From positions 279,903 through 343,902 of the forward strand of contig CAJQUW010006162.1 in NCBI GenBank assembly GCA_907163375.1: a stretch of DNA of 64,000 nt, read 5' to 3'. Every line of letters starts with the position of its first letter. Within the stretch, counting starts at the first letter, position 1. The position numbers and the translations under genes are program-made. The stretch comes from Prostheceraeus crozeri. Taxonomy: Eukaryota > Platyhelminthes > Polycladida > Euryleptidae. The notes beneath the pieces are model-generated. The model worked only from the letters and a program-made list of their open reading frames with translations, made no database searches and was not told the DNA's origin. Below are positions 34,783-46,007 of the stretch, in pieces.

Positions 34783-35650
34783 GTTGAAACCGGCCAGGTC
34801 GGCAGGTAGAAATATTCGGCCGGGCTGGGCCAGTCAAAACCGGCCGGAAATAAGCCGGCCTCTTGACAGCGGCTCAACTGAGACAGTTAGACAATATCAT
34901 TCGATTTCTATGCATCATGTGGTAGGTTGACTGGTACTACAGATAAACCAGAGTTCCCGATGCTGAATTCAATTTCTATCCAGACTGATCTTCTGTCGTG
35001 GTGAGCAGCAATACGCGCAGCACCTCATTCAAGATATGGAAATTTTACGATGGGCTGGCGAACACATGATTCCTACAAATTTCATTATGCGAATCCGGAA
35101 TCCCTGAGATTGAGTACGGCTGAAAAGTAGATGTATAGGAGTGATTTACAGCATAGAAGTCTGCGGATTAGTCCTCAATCTGCAACGACGTGACCTTACT
35201 GCCGTCAAGTCAACTCAACAGGCAGACACAGCTGTGAATTCAGTGATGAATATATGTGCTTCCATATGGTTGTGTCTTTGAACAATAGAACCTATTTCCC
35301 ACAGAACGAAAAAAACAACAAAAAATACTGAAATTTCCTCATACGCTGTTAGCGATTATTCTAAGTACTTGAACTTCTTTATCATCGCCAACTTTCATTA
35401 GATTCTGCGGTTCTGTCAGCAGCTTTGAATAATGATTTGAAGAACAGTTTTCAAGAACCGTTTCTCAATGTTTGCGTCATAAAAATTATGTTGTCATGCT
35501 CCCACGATATTGCACTGCCATTTTAAATGACTTGACAATTATTTCCAGAATGAATGTCGTCAATCGTCGACAGAAGCCTAATTAGAATGAACGACGGCCG
35601 GTTTTCAAAGTTTTTGGCTGGGGCCGGGCCGGCGACCGGTTCCAAACAGA
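34783..35650 (+). mobile_element. Non-autonomous hAT-like element (GGCCGG-rich ends)
   Basis: The left end CAGTGTTGAAACCGGCCAGG is the inverse of the right end GACCGGTTCCAAACA. Both ends carry repeated GGCCGG words, as in the hAT at 39.7-41.3 kb. The right 340 bp align with the relic at 18.6-19.7 kb. No transposase coding was seen. An 8-bp target duplication was not found. Confidence 0.6.
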
Positions 35651-35654
35651 TGCA

Positions 35655-36040
35655 AGCGTATCTGTAGACAGCATGAGCAGATGTCATCTCACTGATTTCA
35701 GGAGATAAATGATCAGAATCTACGAGTATCGAAAGTTTGAAGATGGCTGCCTGCTGGGGCTGTAAGTCATCACCAAGATAAGTAAATCGAAGACATCTAT
35801 CGTGTTGGGCTTCCCTCTCCCCGAGATGCTATGTCTGGCCTTCTTTTCTGTGAGAGCTTTGAATACTGCGGGCAGAGGAAGAAACATTTGTAAAGTTGAT
35901 GTAACAGCCATGTAATCAGTGAGACGGAACAGACTTATTTCACGATTCCATTGCTGTGAATCACTTCGTATTCCATGTTTTGATAATAACAAAAATCGAC
36001 AAAATTAATCAGTAAAGTAAAGTGTACATGAAAGCAAGAT
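35655..36040. other. Intronic, just inside intron 1
   Basis: A 90-codon open frame on the minus strand (35,720-35,992) has no family features and no good splice sites. Confidence 0.35.
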
Positions 36041-36046
36041 ACTCAC

Positions 36047-36092
36047 ATTCCGTTCGCCGGGGCTTTTCTCCGCCGCTTGTCTTGTTCGGCAT
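36047..36092 (-). CDS. Host gene, first coding exon
   Basis: ATG at 36,092-36,090 begins MPNKTSGGEKPRRTE and the frame reaches a strong donor (AAT|GTGAGTATC, 36,046 downward) in phase 1. That matches the phase-1 acceptor of the exon at 24,802. The GC-rich, CpG-containing start and a CRE 130 bp upstream fit a 5' end. Linking it to exons 2-3 across 11.2 kb is an inference from strand, phase and absence of other coding signals between. Confidence 0.6.
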
Positions 36093-36222
36093 GATGATAT
36101 TGTGAAAATGAGGAGGCAGTATCCGATAATTTATCGCCAGAGAGCACACTAGGACTTGTCAATAACCAACCAGTGTAGCCGTCAGGTCACAGCATGCGTG
36201 ATCAGGACAATAAGACTTCGAA

Positions 36223-36230
36223 TGACGTCA
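36223..36230 (-). promoter_or_regulatory. CRE (TGACGTCA) upstream of the host gene start
   Basis: A perfect palindromic CRE about 130 bp upstream of the ATG of the minus-strand gene. No TATA box is evident between them, so a TATA-less promoter in 36,093-36,250 is likely. Confidence 0.4.
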
Positions 36231-36370
36231 AAGATTTCACTGTCATTGTTATTGCACGGCTTCGGTGACACTTGCATTTTTTTAGTGAGAACATTGATTA
36301 ACGACCGTATGAAATGTTGAAAGATGTGCAATTAAAATGGAAAAACGGCTACCTGAGGAAAGTTGAAGAC

Positions 36371-38180
36371 CTCGCAATTTATAGTCCGGTAGCCAGCACA
36401 AGTTTGTGCAGGGAACGAGGTCGACAATGAGACTTTCACAAAATGATGTACACCTCATAGTGCGGCAGCCAGCGCGAGTTTCTGCTGGGAACGAGGCCGA
36501 CAATGAGACTTTCACAGAATGATGTACACCTCATAGTCCGGCAGCCAGCACAAGTTTGTGCGCGGAACGAGGCCGACAACGAGACTTTCACAGAATGATG
36601 TACACCTCATAGTCCGGCATCCAGCACGAGTTTGTGCAGGGAACGAGGCCGAAAGTGAGACTTTCACAGAACGATGTACACCTCATAGTCCGGCATCCAG
36701 CACGAGTTTGTGCAGGGAACCAGGCCGAAAATGAGACTGTCACAGAATGATGTACACCTCATAGTCCGGCAGTCAGCACGAGTTTGTGCAGGGAACGAGG
36801 CCGACAGTGAGACTTTCACAGAATGATGTACACCTCATAGTCCGGCAGTCAGCACGAGTTTGTGCAGGGAACGGGGCCGACAATGAGACTTTCACAGAAT
36901 GATGTACACCTCATAGTCCGGCAGCCAGCACGAGTTTGTGCATGGAACGAGGCCGACAATGAGACTTTCACAGAATGATGTACACCTCATAGTCCGGCAG
37001 CCAGCACGAGTTTGTGCATGGAACGAGGCCGACAATGAGACTTTCACAGAATGATGTACACCTCATAGTGCGGCAGCCTGCACGAGTTTGTGCAGGGAAC
37101 GAAGCTGACAATGAGACATTCACAGAATGATGTTCACCTGATAGTCCGGCAGTCAGCACGAGTTTGTGCAGGGAACGAGGCGGAAAATGAGACTTTCACA
37201 GAATGATGTGCACCTCTTAGTCAGGCAGCCAGCACGAGTTTCTGCAGGGAACGAGGCCGAAAGTGAGACTTTCACAGAATGATGTACACCTCATAGTCCG
37301 GCAGCCTGCACGAGTTTGTGCAGGGAACGAAGCTGACAATGAGACTTTCACAGAATGATGTTCACCTGATAGTCCGGCAGTCAGCACGAGTTTGTGCAGG
37401 GAACGAGGCGGAAAATGAGACTTTCACAGAATGATGTGCACCTCTTAGTCAGGCAGCCAGCACGAGTTTCTGCAGGGAACGAGGCCGAAAGTGAGACTTT
37501 CACAGAATGATGTACACCTCATAGTCCGGCAGCCTGCACGAGTTTCTGCAGGGAACGAGGCCGACAATGAGACTTTCACAGAATGATGTACACCTCATAG
37601 TCCGGCAGCCAGCACGAGTTTGTGCAGGGAACGAGGCGGACAATGAGACTTTCACAGAATGATGTACACCTCATAGTCCGGCAGCCAGCACGAGTTTGTG
37701 CAGGGAACGAGGCCGACAATGAGACTTTCACAGAATGATGTACACCTCATAGTCCGGCAGCCAGCACGAGTTTGTGCATGGAACGAGGCCGACAATGAGA
37801 CTTTCACAGAATGATGTACACCTCATAGTCCGGCAGCCAGCACGAGTTTGTGCATGGAACGAGGCCGACAATGAGACTTTCACAGAATGATGTACACCTC
37901 ATAGTGCGGCAGCCTGCACGAGTTTGTGCAGGAAACGAAGCTGACAATGAGACATTCACAGAATGATGTTCACCTGATAGTCCGGCAGCCAGCACGAGTT
38001 TGTGCATTGAACGAGGCCGACAATGAGACTTTCACAGAATGATGTACACCTCATAGTGCGGCAGCCTGCACGAGTTTGTGCAGGGAACGAGGCTGACAAT
38101 GAGACTTTCACAGAATGATGTACACCTCATAGTCCGTCAGCCAGCACGACTATGATGCCGAGGCCGAAAATGAGACTGTT
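36371..38180. repeat. 76-bp satellite, about 24 copies, with 228-bp higher-order units
   Basis: Same unit as 25.2-25.6 kb. Within the block a three-unit (228-bp) segment is repeated: the stretch from 37,071 recurs from 37,299, marked by AAGCTGACAATGAGAC, TGTTCACCTGATAG and GTGCACCTCTTAGTCAGGCA. Parts recur again near 37,910. The array ends in a broken unit at 38,140-38,180. It lies upstream of the host gene. Confidence 0.95.
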
Positions 38181-38184
38181 CTGT

Positions 38185-39365
38185 GATTTATTTCAGTTAT
38201 CATGATTTTGGCTCTATCTAGTGCGTTTATGTTTGTGCATTAACATTTTGTAATAATTGTTAAATTTCATTCCCTAGAATAGGTTAAAAGTAACGAAGGA
38301 AAGAAAAAGCCATTTATTCGACATATTGCCGATGTGAAACTTAGTCCTGTTGGAAGAAGGAAAACTCTGAGAGCACAAAGATTCTTTTAATGTTGATGAA
38401 TTGATTGAAAATGTAAAAATATTTTTAAGTTGAACCAAGTTGATGAAAATATGTTCTTGTTTTGCTGCTTTCTTGTCAATTCGATAACGTCATTCTAACT
38501 TATTGGTTTGCATAATGATAGACGAGATTTCGTGGCTTCTTGAAGTTGGACAGAAAGTGTCACTACATTCAAGAAGAAAATAGCAGGAAAATACGCGTGT
38601 TGTTTTATAACCAACTTCCGATGAAAATGCTTTTGTTAACAGCAAATCCAAAAACTATGAATGAACCGGAAATGCTCTGTAGTTACAGTAATTATGCTGC
38701 GCATAATGGTGTGACCCTGAACTGAAACCAGTTTGAATGTCAAAGAGGAAAAACCACTTCGATTTTACGTAGGATGGACATCAGCTCCCACTAAACAGCG
38801 AATGACTCATCACAGCACACACACACTTGATCTCACATATAATTTGAAGTCTTTGTGGGTCAAGCTAGTTACTTCTTCGTTTACTCTTCAAACCCAGAAA
38901 CACATTAGGTAAATAAAATCTACGCATACTTTAGTCAGATTTAATAGTGGCAGATTCTGAGATAGATTACGCAGGTCTTACGTAATTGCTACGTAGATCC
39001 TGGTCCATTAATAATATTTTACGCCTACGCTTCCAAAAATCATTCTGCATCTACTGAAGAACAGACAATGTAGCTCATGGCCTTATTATGTCATTATGTA
39101 TTCTCATTATCATGCATAATTTACATAATGTGTTATTTGTACAGTATTCAGAAGAGCATTGACTACTTCACCAAGGCATTCGCTTCATTACACCGCTAAA
39201 CTTATGAGAGTAAGTGATGAGACCTTCGTACCGCTAATACATGACTAAAAGAATAACTCACATAACTGACCATTTATCAAAACTCACCTAAATACGGCGG
39301 AAGATCAACCGTGCAAAAATACATTATTATTGCGAAAAATATTAAGTAAATGCGACGCAAGTTGC
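38185..39365. other. Intergenic, nothing assigned
   Basis: No recognised exon, RNA gene or repeat. A 61-codon open frame at 38,540-38,725 has no family features. Confidence 0.4.
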
Positions 39366-39368
39366 CTG

Positions 39369-39687
39369 CACTGCAAACTGTAGGGCACTATCTTAGGCAC
39401 AAAGCCGAAATTTCGTGCCAGTTAAAGCCTAGTTAGTGCCTTTCTAGTGCCTCGAGGCACCAGTAGGCACCAGTAGGCACCAGTAGGCACCAGTAGGCAC
39501 CAGTAGGCACCAGTAGGCACCAGTAGGCACTAATAGGCACCAAACCAAATGTTTGTTTATCCAATGAAATCGAAAGAAAATCAATGGGCACGAACTCGGC
39601 ACTATAAACTTCGTGCCTTGTGTTAGAATTGATGCCGAAATTTCGTGCCTAATTCAAGCGAAATTTCCTACCCTAGAGTTTACAGTG
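39369..39687 (+). mobile_element. CACTG-ended MITE (319 bp), TG flanks
   Basis: Opposite-orientation copy of 8398-8679. Ends CACTGCAAACTGTAGGGCAC and, inverted, CACTGTAAACTCTAGGG, with TG on both sides. It is 37 bp longer than the other copy, mainly because of an internal 10-bp repeat expansion. Confidence 0.85.
39457..39540. repeat. 10-bp tandem repeat (CAGTAGGCAC)n inside a MITE
   Basis: Seven clean copies of CAGTAGGCAC plus a variant TAATAGGCAC. The other copy of this MITE has only one or two units at the same place. Confidence 0.95.
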
Positions 39688-39722
39688 TGGTTGGAAGTTA
39701 CGTGTGGCAGTCCACCTACCAG

Positions 39723-41337
39723 GTCAGGGATGGAACCGTTACCGGTCGACCGGCGCCGGTCGCCGGTCGGGTCGGGTCACCGGTCGGGTACCGGTCAAAC
39801 TTTCTGACCGGCCGGTCATGTGACCGGTCAGGCAACCGGCCGGTCACTGACTGTCTCCTCTGATGAACTTACTTTAACTCTGAAGAGACCAAGTCCTACT
39901 CGTCCATGGCGGTCCTTCCACGATGTGTATCATTCTTTTAGTGTGTCATATGAAGATCTTCGACGTATTCTTCATACACGAGACATGGAATACCGTTTGT
40001 TACCCGTTTCTCCGGAACTTCTAAAAGAATTGGTTGACTTTTTTCGACATTTCAATTCTATATTTGATTATTTAGAAATGTCTGACAAACCATCGATTCA
40101 AAACGTCATACCAAGTTATTATTTGATGAAAGAATTCGGAGCCGCTACTCCCAATGTACATGAGTCACGTGGCGTGATATTACTAAAGGAATACTTTCTG
40201 AGCGGATTGGATGAAAAGTATTGGTCGTCTACGACTGAACTACATAAAGTTGCAACTGTCATGGATCCAACTTTTCGACAACTATCTTTTATTGAAGATC
40301 GCCAATTTCGTAATCAGTTTATGGAGAATGTGAAAATTCATATCACATCGACGTTGTCTTCATATATTAAAATCAAACCTACAGCAAGTGAATCTACGGT
40401 CTCTACCGAAGTACCACCAAAAATTACCAAAATTGATCCGTTTTCGAATTTCCTATCTTCGTGTTCAGCTGCTCCTGTTTCTTTGCATTCTTCAAACAAA
40501 CTCGAATTGTTGCAAGAATTCGAAAACTACATGAACGAAAATTTTCATGGAATATATTCAACCAATCCATTCGATTTTTGGAAAAAGAAACAATCGACCT
40601 ACCCTCTGTTGAGTGAAATATCCCGGAAGATATTCGTAATTCAGGCATCGTCAGGAGAGAGTGAAAGACACTTTAGCATTGGAGGTTCTGTATTGACCGC
40701 GAGTAGCAATAGACTTGACCCATCCACTGTCGAAAGTATTGTTGTATTAAAAGAAGGAGACATAATTGGATTGTGGTAGCTAGGATAAGTTTTTCATGTT
40801 AATCATATTTGTTTGAAACGATTTGAGAAATTTTCAGTTTTCATTCCATGATTCCGTAAAACGTTTCAAAATGAGATAGTAAGTAAAATTTTATTTAAAG
40901 ATTAAATATACTTAGTAATAATAAAGACTCGTATAATGCACATGTAGTCATATATCATTTCCTACACGTCGTACATATGCCTACTTGTAGTCAAAATTAG
41001 TTATACTTATCTTAAATTCATGATTGTTCTGAAGGCTATATGTAATTTTACTGCTATATGTCTTCTTGATTTACTAATTATACCTACTAATCTAGTAGAT
41101 ATATTGGTACAGTCGAAGACAATAAATTAATTTGCTAATTACCTATCTAGCTAGCACACATAGGCTACTCATATATATTAGTATCGTCATTCGTTGGGTA
41201 CTATATAGGCCTACATGTAGTTTGGCATAACCGCATTTTGTATAACCAACCGGTCGACCGGCCGGTCGGGTACCGGTCGAAATTTTCGACCGGCCGGTCG
41301 GGTCGGGTCGGGAAAATCACGACCGGTTCCATCCCTG
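39723..41337 (+). mobile_element. hAT element, internally deleted (about 1.6 kb)
   Basis: Ends are CAGGGATGGAACC and its inverse GGTTCCATCCCTG, followed inside each end by dense GACCGG/CCGGTC repeats (39,735-39,850 and 41,249-41,330). Flanking 8-mers CCTACCAG and CCTACATG match at 6 of 8 positions, a possible aged target duplication with two bases offset on the left. It keeps only the C-terminal half of the transposase. Confidence 0.85.
39820..40779 (+). CDS. hAT transposase, C-terminal part (open frame, N-terminus missing)
   Basis: A 319-codon frame without stops. The first 10-15 codons are terminal-repeat sequence; hAT homology begins near SDELTLTLKRPSPTRPW. The end shows the dimerisation signature: FDFWKKKQSTYPLLSEISRK, then SSGESERHFSIGG, TASSNRLDPSTVESIVVLKE. 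Full hAT transposases are about 600-700 residues with an N-terminal BED finger and RNase-H core start. Those are missing here, so it cannot catalyse transposition. The open frame suggests a young deletion derivative. Confidence 0.85.
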   Translation: MTGQATGRSLTVSSDELTLTLKRPSPTRPWRSFHDVYHSFSVSYEDLRRILHTRDMEYRLLPVSPELLKELVDFFRHFNSIFDYLEMSDKPSIQNVIPSYYLMKEFGAATPNVHESRGVILLKEYFLSGLDEKYWSSTTELHKVATVMDPTFRQLSFIEDRQFRNQFMENVKIHITSTLSSYIKIKPTASESTVSTEVPPKITKIDPFSNFLSSCSAAPVSLHSSNKLELLQEFENYMNENFHGIYSTNPFDFWKKKQSTYPLLSEISRKIFVIQASSGESERHFSIGGSVLTASSNRLDPSTVESIVVLKEGDIIGLW

Positions 41338-41339
41338 CC

Positions 41340-41960
41340 TACATGCATAGCATGCAATGACATCAAAGTTAATTAAATTCCATTCTCTTGCGATATGACT
41401 TTGATTGTGGAATTGCTAGCATTGCTGGTGCAGAAATTACTAAAACTTGACGTGGAATTACGAAAAAGCGGCCTTAAACGCGCCTTAAATGAAGCTAATG
41501 AAAGCAGAGTTGCTTATTTGACACATTCATTAAATTCTACTAATTTGAAAGGAATCAATTAATCTCATAATTTAACATTCCATGTCAAACAGAGCATGAA
41601 CAACCGTCTCATGGCATATAGTTCGCTTATCAATTGTTAAACTGAAGATGAAATGAGCGTGAACTGGTGAAGTATTGTCAACCTTTTGGTCTGAACATTT
41701 TCTCCGGTCATGCATCACAGGTACACAACAGCTCCCATTCTGAGAAGGCAACAGTCTGTAAAATGTCAGCTCTTTAGTATGGTACCGCGGTACGTGCTGC
41801 TTTCTCGACTGTACTTTCGGAACGGCAATTAATTACCGGTACCACCGGCAAATCGTCTAATTCCTAAACATTCAGATGTGTTGCTTGGGGGCAAACATGT
41901 TCCAGTGACGGTCTTAATTGCACTCAAGGTTGGTGCAGTATCCCAGACTTTTTAAATAAT
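41340..41960. other. Intergenic, nothing assigned
   Basis: A palindrome-rich spot at 41,780-41,790 (GGTACCGCGGTACC-like) was seen; otherwise nothing recognised. Confidence 0.4.
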
Positions 41961-41966
41961 TATCTA

Positions 41967-42900
41967 CAGAGTGTTAAAAAAGTAGCGCAAAATTTAATTG
42001 TTAAAAGTTTTATTCAATTCATGGATCATAATGAGAAGTGAGAACGTAGATGACGATCAAAGAAGATGTTCAAAGTGTCCTCCGTCATTCAGAACACACT
42101 TCGCCATTCTGTCTCGCACAGACCTGCACACTTTTCTGCAAAGAGTCACATCAATGGTCTGCAACTGTTCAGAAATAAGCAACCGCAGCTGGTCGAGAGA
42201 AGTTGGGTTGTGGGAGTAGACTCTATCTTTTAAAACACCCCACAAGAAAAAATCTGCTGGTGTCAAATCGGGCGACCTGGCTGGCCACTCGATTGGTCCC
42301 CTCCTACCATTCCACCTTCCGGGAAATTTTTCATCAAGGAAAGCTCGCACAGTGCTTGCGAAATGCGGGGGAGCACCGTCCTGCTGAAACATAACGTCAT
42401 CGTCGTAGTTTGCTAAGCGAGGGATCAAAAAATGTTTAAGCATCTAAAGGTAAGACTGTCCGGTAACACTGCCATCAAAGAAATAGGGATCGATTATTCC
42501 AACAGAAGAAATACCACACCATACAGTCACTCCAGGCATATTGACGTCTTTTTCGATAATGTGATGCAGGTTGGTGTCATTCCAATAAATGCAGTTGTGC
42601 CGATTCAAATGACCATTTAATTTAAAGGTGGCCTCGTCTCATCAGATGATGTTATCAATACTTGCAGGATTTGCTCTGAACATTTCTTCAAAATTCTCAC
42701 AACTTTGCATTTGCATCAAAATGATCACCTCCAAAGCGCATATTAAAATCGAAAGTGTATTCATATATTTGAAGAAGGATGGAGATTTTCCTGCCTGGTA
42801 GAGACTGGAGAAAAACCATGTAGGGCACACATCAACAAGATGGAAGGAGGCGAGTCGCATGCATCCAACTTCAAGCGACATTTGATAACCTTTCATCGAA
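41967..42900 (-). mobile_element. DD41D mariner-like element, second family, one end identified
   Basis: The end CAGAGTGTTAAAAAAGTAGC, preceded by TA at 41,965-41,966, is a characteristic terminus of this group. The transposase runs on the minus strand from about 42,680 down to 42,057. The opposite end was not found; 42,700-42,900 is probably decayed 5' sequence. Confidence 0.75.
42057..42680 (-). pseudogene. DD41D (rosa-like) mariner transposase, catalytic domain
   Basis: All three acidic sites are visible: [10 protein letters not shown] (first Asp, near 42,640), FQQDGAPPHF (second), and WPARSPDLTPADFFLW (third), with 41 residues between the second and third. The N-terminal HTH region is lost, and two in-frame stops interrupt the piece before MLKHFLIPRL. 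The tail HFEHLL is intact. It is more complete than, and clearly different from, the copy at 32 kb. Confidence 0.85.
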
Positions 42901-43194
42901 AATGATTGATAATTGATACAGCAATGATCACTAAAGATAGGTTCAGGTAAGCCTATAATGATCCATAATGGCGGTTGCTAATTTTTTTTAAAATAAACTA
43001 GGCTATATATGCTTGCCACCCGCAGTCGGAGTCCTATCAACCCCCGGATACGACTCTGCATCCCTGTTTCAAAGATGATCTTGGGATAAGCTTGCACTTC
43101 CCTTGTTCGGCAATGAAAGGCAATGAATAAGCTCCGAGACACGCATGAATCTTGTTGAAATTGACTTTTCATCATACTTAATCAATGAAACAAG

Positions 43195-43250
43195 TGTGGG
43201 GTGACTAGTAGTGCGACTACTAGTGTGACTAGTAGTGAGACTACTCTTAC
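43195..43250. repeat. Short palindromic repeat of ACTAGTAGTG
   Basis: Alternating ACTAGTAGTG and CGACTACTAG words make a 50-bp self-complementary patch. Confidence 0.8.
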
Positions 43251-43359
43251 TAATGCCTGTTAGGCCTCTGTGATGATAGCCGTCTAATCTATGTCGAATA
43301 CTAGACAAGGCAGTATGCTAACAACAGTTTTCATGAATATATTCCGAATTTAGTAAGAG

Positions 43360-44090
43360 ATAGTCGAATGCTTGTCCGTGCCTACTGGGCATTCAAAACT
43401 CTTAAATATTTTAATTGCAAATATATGGCAAATTATCCGCTTGATCAGATTGTATCACAGATTCGCGCATGACTTTATGGCAATTCCTCATGGCTTCATA
43501 CTACGTAATAAGGAGCACTTGAGTGCCAGAACTATGGTGAACTCTACATCCAAAATTTCATGTTGAGTGTCTCAAGGATCCCTGTTGGGACCGCATCTTT
43601 TTAATTTAGTGCTTGGTTATCTATAACCAGTAAATGACTCTTCTCATATCGCTAAATGAGTCGATGACTACACCTTAATTACCGCTTTGAATAGTTCTCC
43701 CCATGATCATGTAAAGTAACACAAAAACATGATCCGATGATCCACCATGAATAAGCACAGTATATATTTCAATAAATGTCATCTTCTGAGGACTCCAAAG
43801 TCTAAAGAATTGGCCCCTGTCCCAATTCTCTCTGCTGTTCAAGAATATCTACGATTTCTAAATCCTTCGCATCTTTCTGTTGACCTTCAATGTAATTTAG
43901 GCAAATTGAATATGTAACGAAATGTGTGTCAAGGAGGCTGAATATTTTCCCGTAAATTGAGCCAATTCTGTGCGGAACTACATGTAGGTGTATTGAAAGT
44001 TTACTGCAGCTGATCCTATCTTTGATGCAATATTGCTCCCGTGTTTGATTGTCTGCTTGTCTTGTGTACTCAAATTATACATACCACTTC
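43360..44090 (+). pseudogene. LINE reverse-transcriptase debris
   Basis: Recognisable RT pieces are VSQGSLLGPHLFNLVLGYL (the PQGSVLGPLLF motif, about 43,565-43,620) and VDDYTLITALNSSP (the Y/VDD site, near 43,660). These are followed by a downstream 'KCHLLRTPKS..APVPI..VQEYLRFL' segment. Several frame changes and stops occur, so it is old. The order of motifs fits a Jockey/CR1/L2-like LINE. Confidence 0.7.
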
Positions 44091-44199
44091 CCAGAACCGT
44101 AAAAATTATGCCATCCTTTTCCTTTTCATGGCTTGCTCTTTAGCAAAAAGCTCACCTCTCATTGCATTCTTTTGTATACTGCTTTTTTACGGATTTTAC

Positions 44200-44382
44200 G
44201 TCACTTTTTACCCCTACTGGGGCCTTGGACGGTGCTTACTTAATTCAGACTCTGTTTGGAGCGTTGTGGTGCTTTGTAGTCCGGATGCCCTTCCTGCCGA
44301 CTTCCAATGACACTTTCCGGGTTCGACCTCTGGATCATGAGATCGCTAGTCCAAGTACGCAACCACTGTGCCACGGACACCT
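44200..44382 (-). mobile_element. tRNA-derived SINE, copy 2
   Basis: On the minus strand: GGTGTCCGTGGCACAGTGGT (A box), AGGTCGAACCCGGAAAGTG (B box), then TCATTGGAAGTCGGCAGGAA with GGGCATCCGG, and a closing GCCCCAGTAGGGGTAAAAA. The tRNA-like head with intact A and B boxes is clear. It is homologous to 15,132-15,307, and its better B box suggests it is younger. Confidence 0.8.
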
Positions 44383-44389
44383 TCATTCA

Positions 44390-46000
44390 ACAACAGCATT
44401 CAACGTTAATGTTCAACTAATTGCAGCTTTCATTTATCATCTTTCACTTTGTAATGACTTCCATTTTTGTGATTTTCTTTCGATCGACTAACCTCTTGAG
44501 CCCCGAAGCCAAATCTGCTACACTGCTGCAACTCCCCAGACGCTGAGTGAACAATGGGAAGATAATACAGTGATGCGTGCAGTGCACGTCATGGGTAGTT
44601 GGGGCAGGTACTACACTGGTCGAACACTTACACAAGCGCCCGCATCATCGGGGCTCAAGAGGCTAATGCACTTTTCCTCATCAAGTCCTTTTCTCATGAT
44701 GCTGATGTTCAAAAACTCATTGGAAATCAAATCAAGCCACTATTAATTCACCGGGGTATTTGCTCATTCAAAACTGCTATCAACACAGCCATTTTTCTTC
44801 GAACCCTGCTCACGACATAACCTGGAAAGTTAATAGATTCCATTCCCTAGCATTGATTATTCAACTTGCCGCATCAACTGATCGACTCGTAAAAACTTAT
44901 GAAGACATTTTACCACTGAGTTAATGACCAGTGTATATGTAGGACTTCCTCGGGGGTGTAAATCAGCGAGTCCTAAGTGTGCTGAAAAATTTAAACATGA
45001 CTGATTATTTTGTTTTTGTAGCCATTTACATGATTCACTGCTACCCTCCCTCCATTGTGAATTGAGAATTAAGACAAACGGGCGCTCTGCAATTTCACTT
45101 AATTAGAACCAAATATTCCACAGCACATGTCATTTTCCACGCATACATACGCTCACTAAATGACAACATGTGACAAGTTCTCTCGCTATTATCTCAGAAA
45201 ACAAATCTTTATGCCTGACTTTGATGAATTGCCGCAACCAATTAATGAATTATTCTCATATTTGAAACAAGCCTAATCAACCTACATATGGCTGATTCAC
45301 AGATGTTTCAATGATATAGTCAACTCCCGCTTGGTGCGTAATCGGTGGATCGTATCGCCTTTTGTCGGGGCATCTATACAACAATGTCGCAGTAATGCCC
45401 ACATTGCTTGGTCTTTGGATTTCTCATCAGAATGACACATTCCACAGATCATCTATGAACCATAGATAGTGGGTCATAAATTACCTATCTCTAGTTCATA
45501 GACATCCCTGAAATAACACAGTACCAATTGCCAAAGTGAACACAAATCGCTGCAGAAGCGCGGCAGTCAACGGTGCAGTAATGTCATCTGAGATGTCTAT
45601 GGTATCTTATCCTGACCGATTTCACTGACCTTACCTTCATTCCTATGGAATCGTTGTCCAATTGCCTATTCTTCCAATGCCGACTGAATGTCTAATACTG
45701 AATGTCTAACACATTGTCACACGCTCTGCGGATGTATGATCGGAATTCGGCCGTTTAAATTCAAAATACATTTAAATCAATGAATCAATTAACAATTCCT
45801 CCAAGTGAAAAATTCTCTAAAATTCTTAATTGGACATTTCTTGTCAAGGTCGGAGCGATGCGCTCAATTTCCTCTTTTGTCAAGTTCCTCAATTATCAAG
45901 TCATGGAATCTTCCTTCAGGCATTTCCTGATCATGGCAATAGCAGACATGATGATTGCGTGGAGAAAATTGATCAGAAGAAAGGAAGAACTCTGATTGAA
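44390..46000. other. Intergenic, nothing assigned
   Basis: The 73-codon open frame at 44,599-44,820 and neighbours show no domain. No RNA gene or bounded repeat was recognised. Confidence 0.4.
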
Positions 46001-46007
46001 GAGGTAG

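Noticed and set aside
36371-38180. Open frames 'SLSASFPAQTRAGC...' as a repeat protein
   Set aside because: They are translations of the 76-bp satellite. The unit is not a multiple of three, so frames rotate and end by chance, and there is no promoter or splice signal.
42203-42394. Plus-strand frame over the mariner element
   Set aside because: It is a shadow of the minus-strand transposase.
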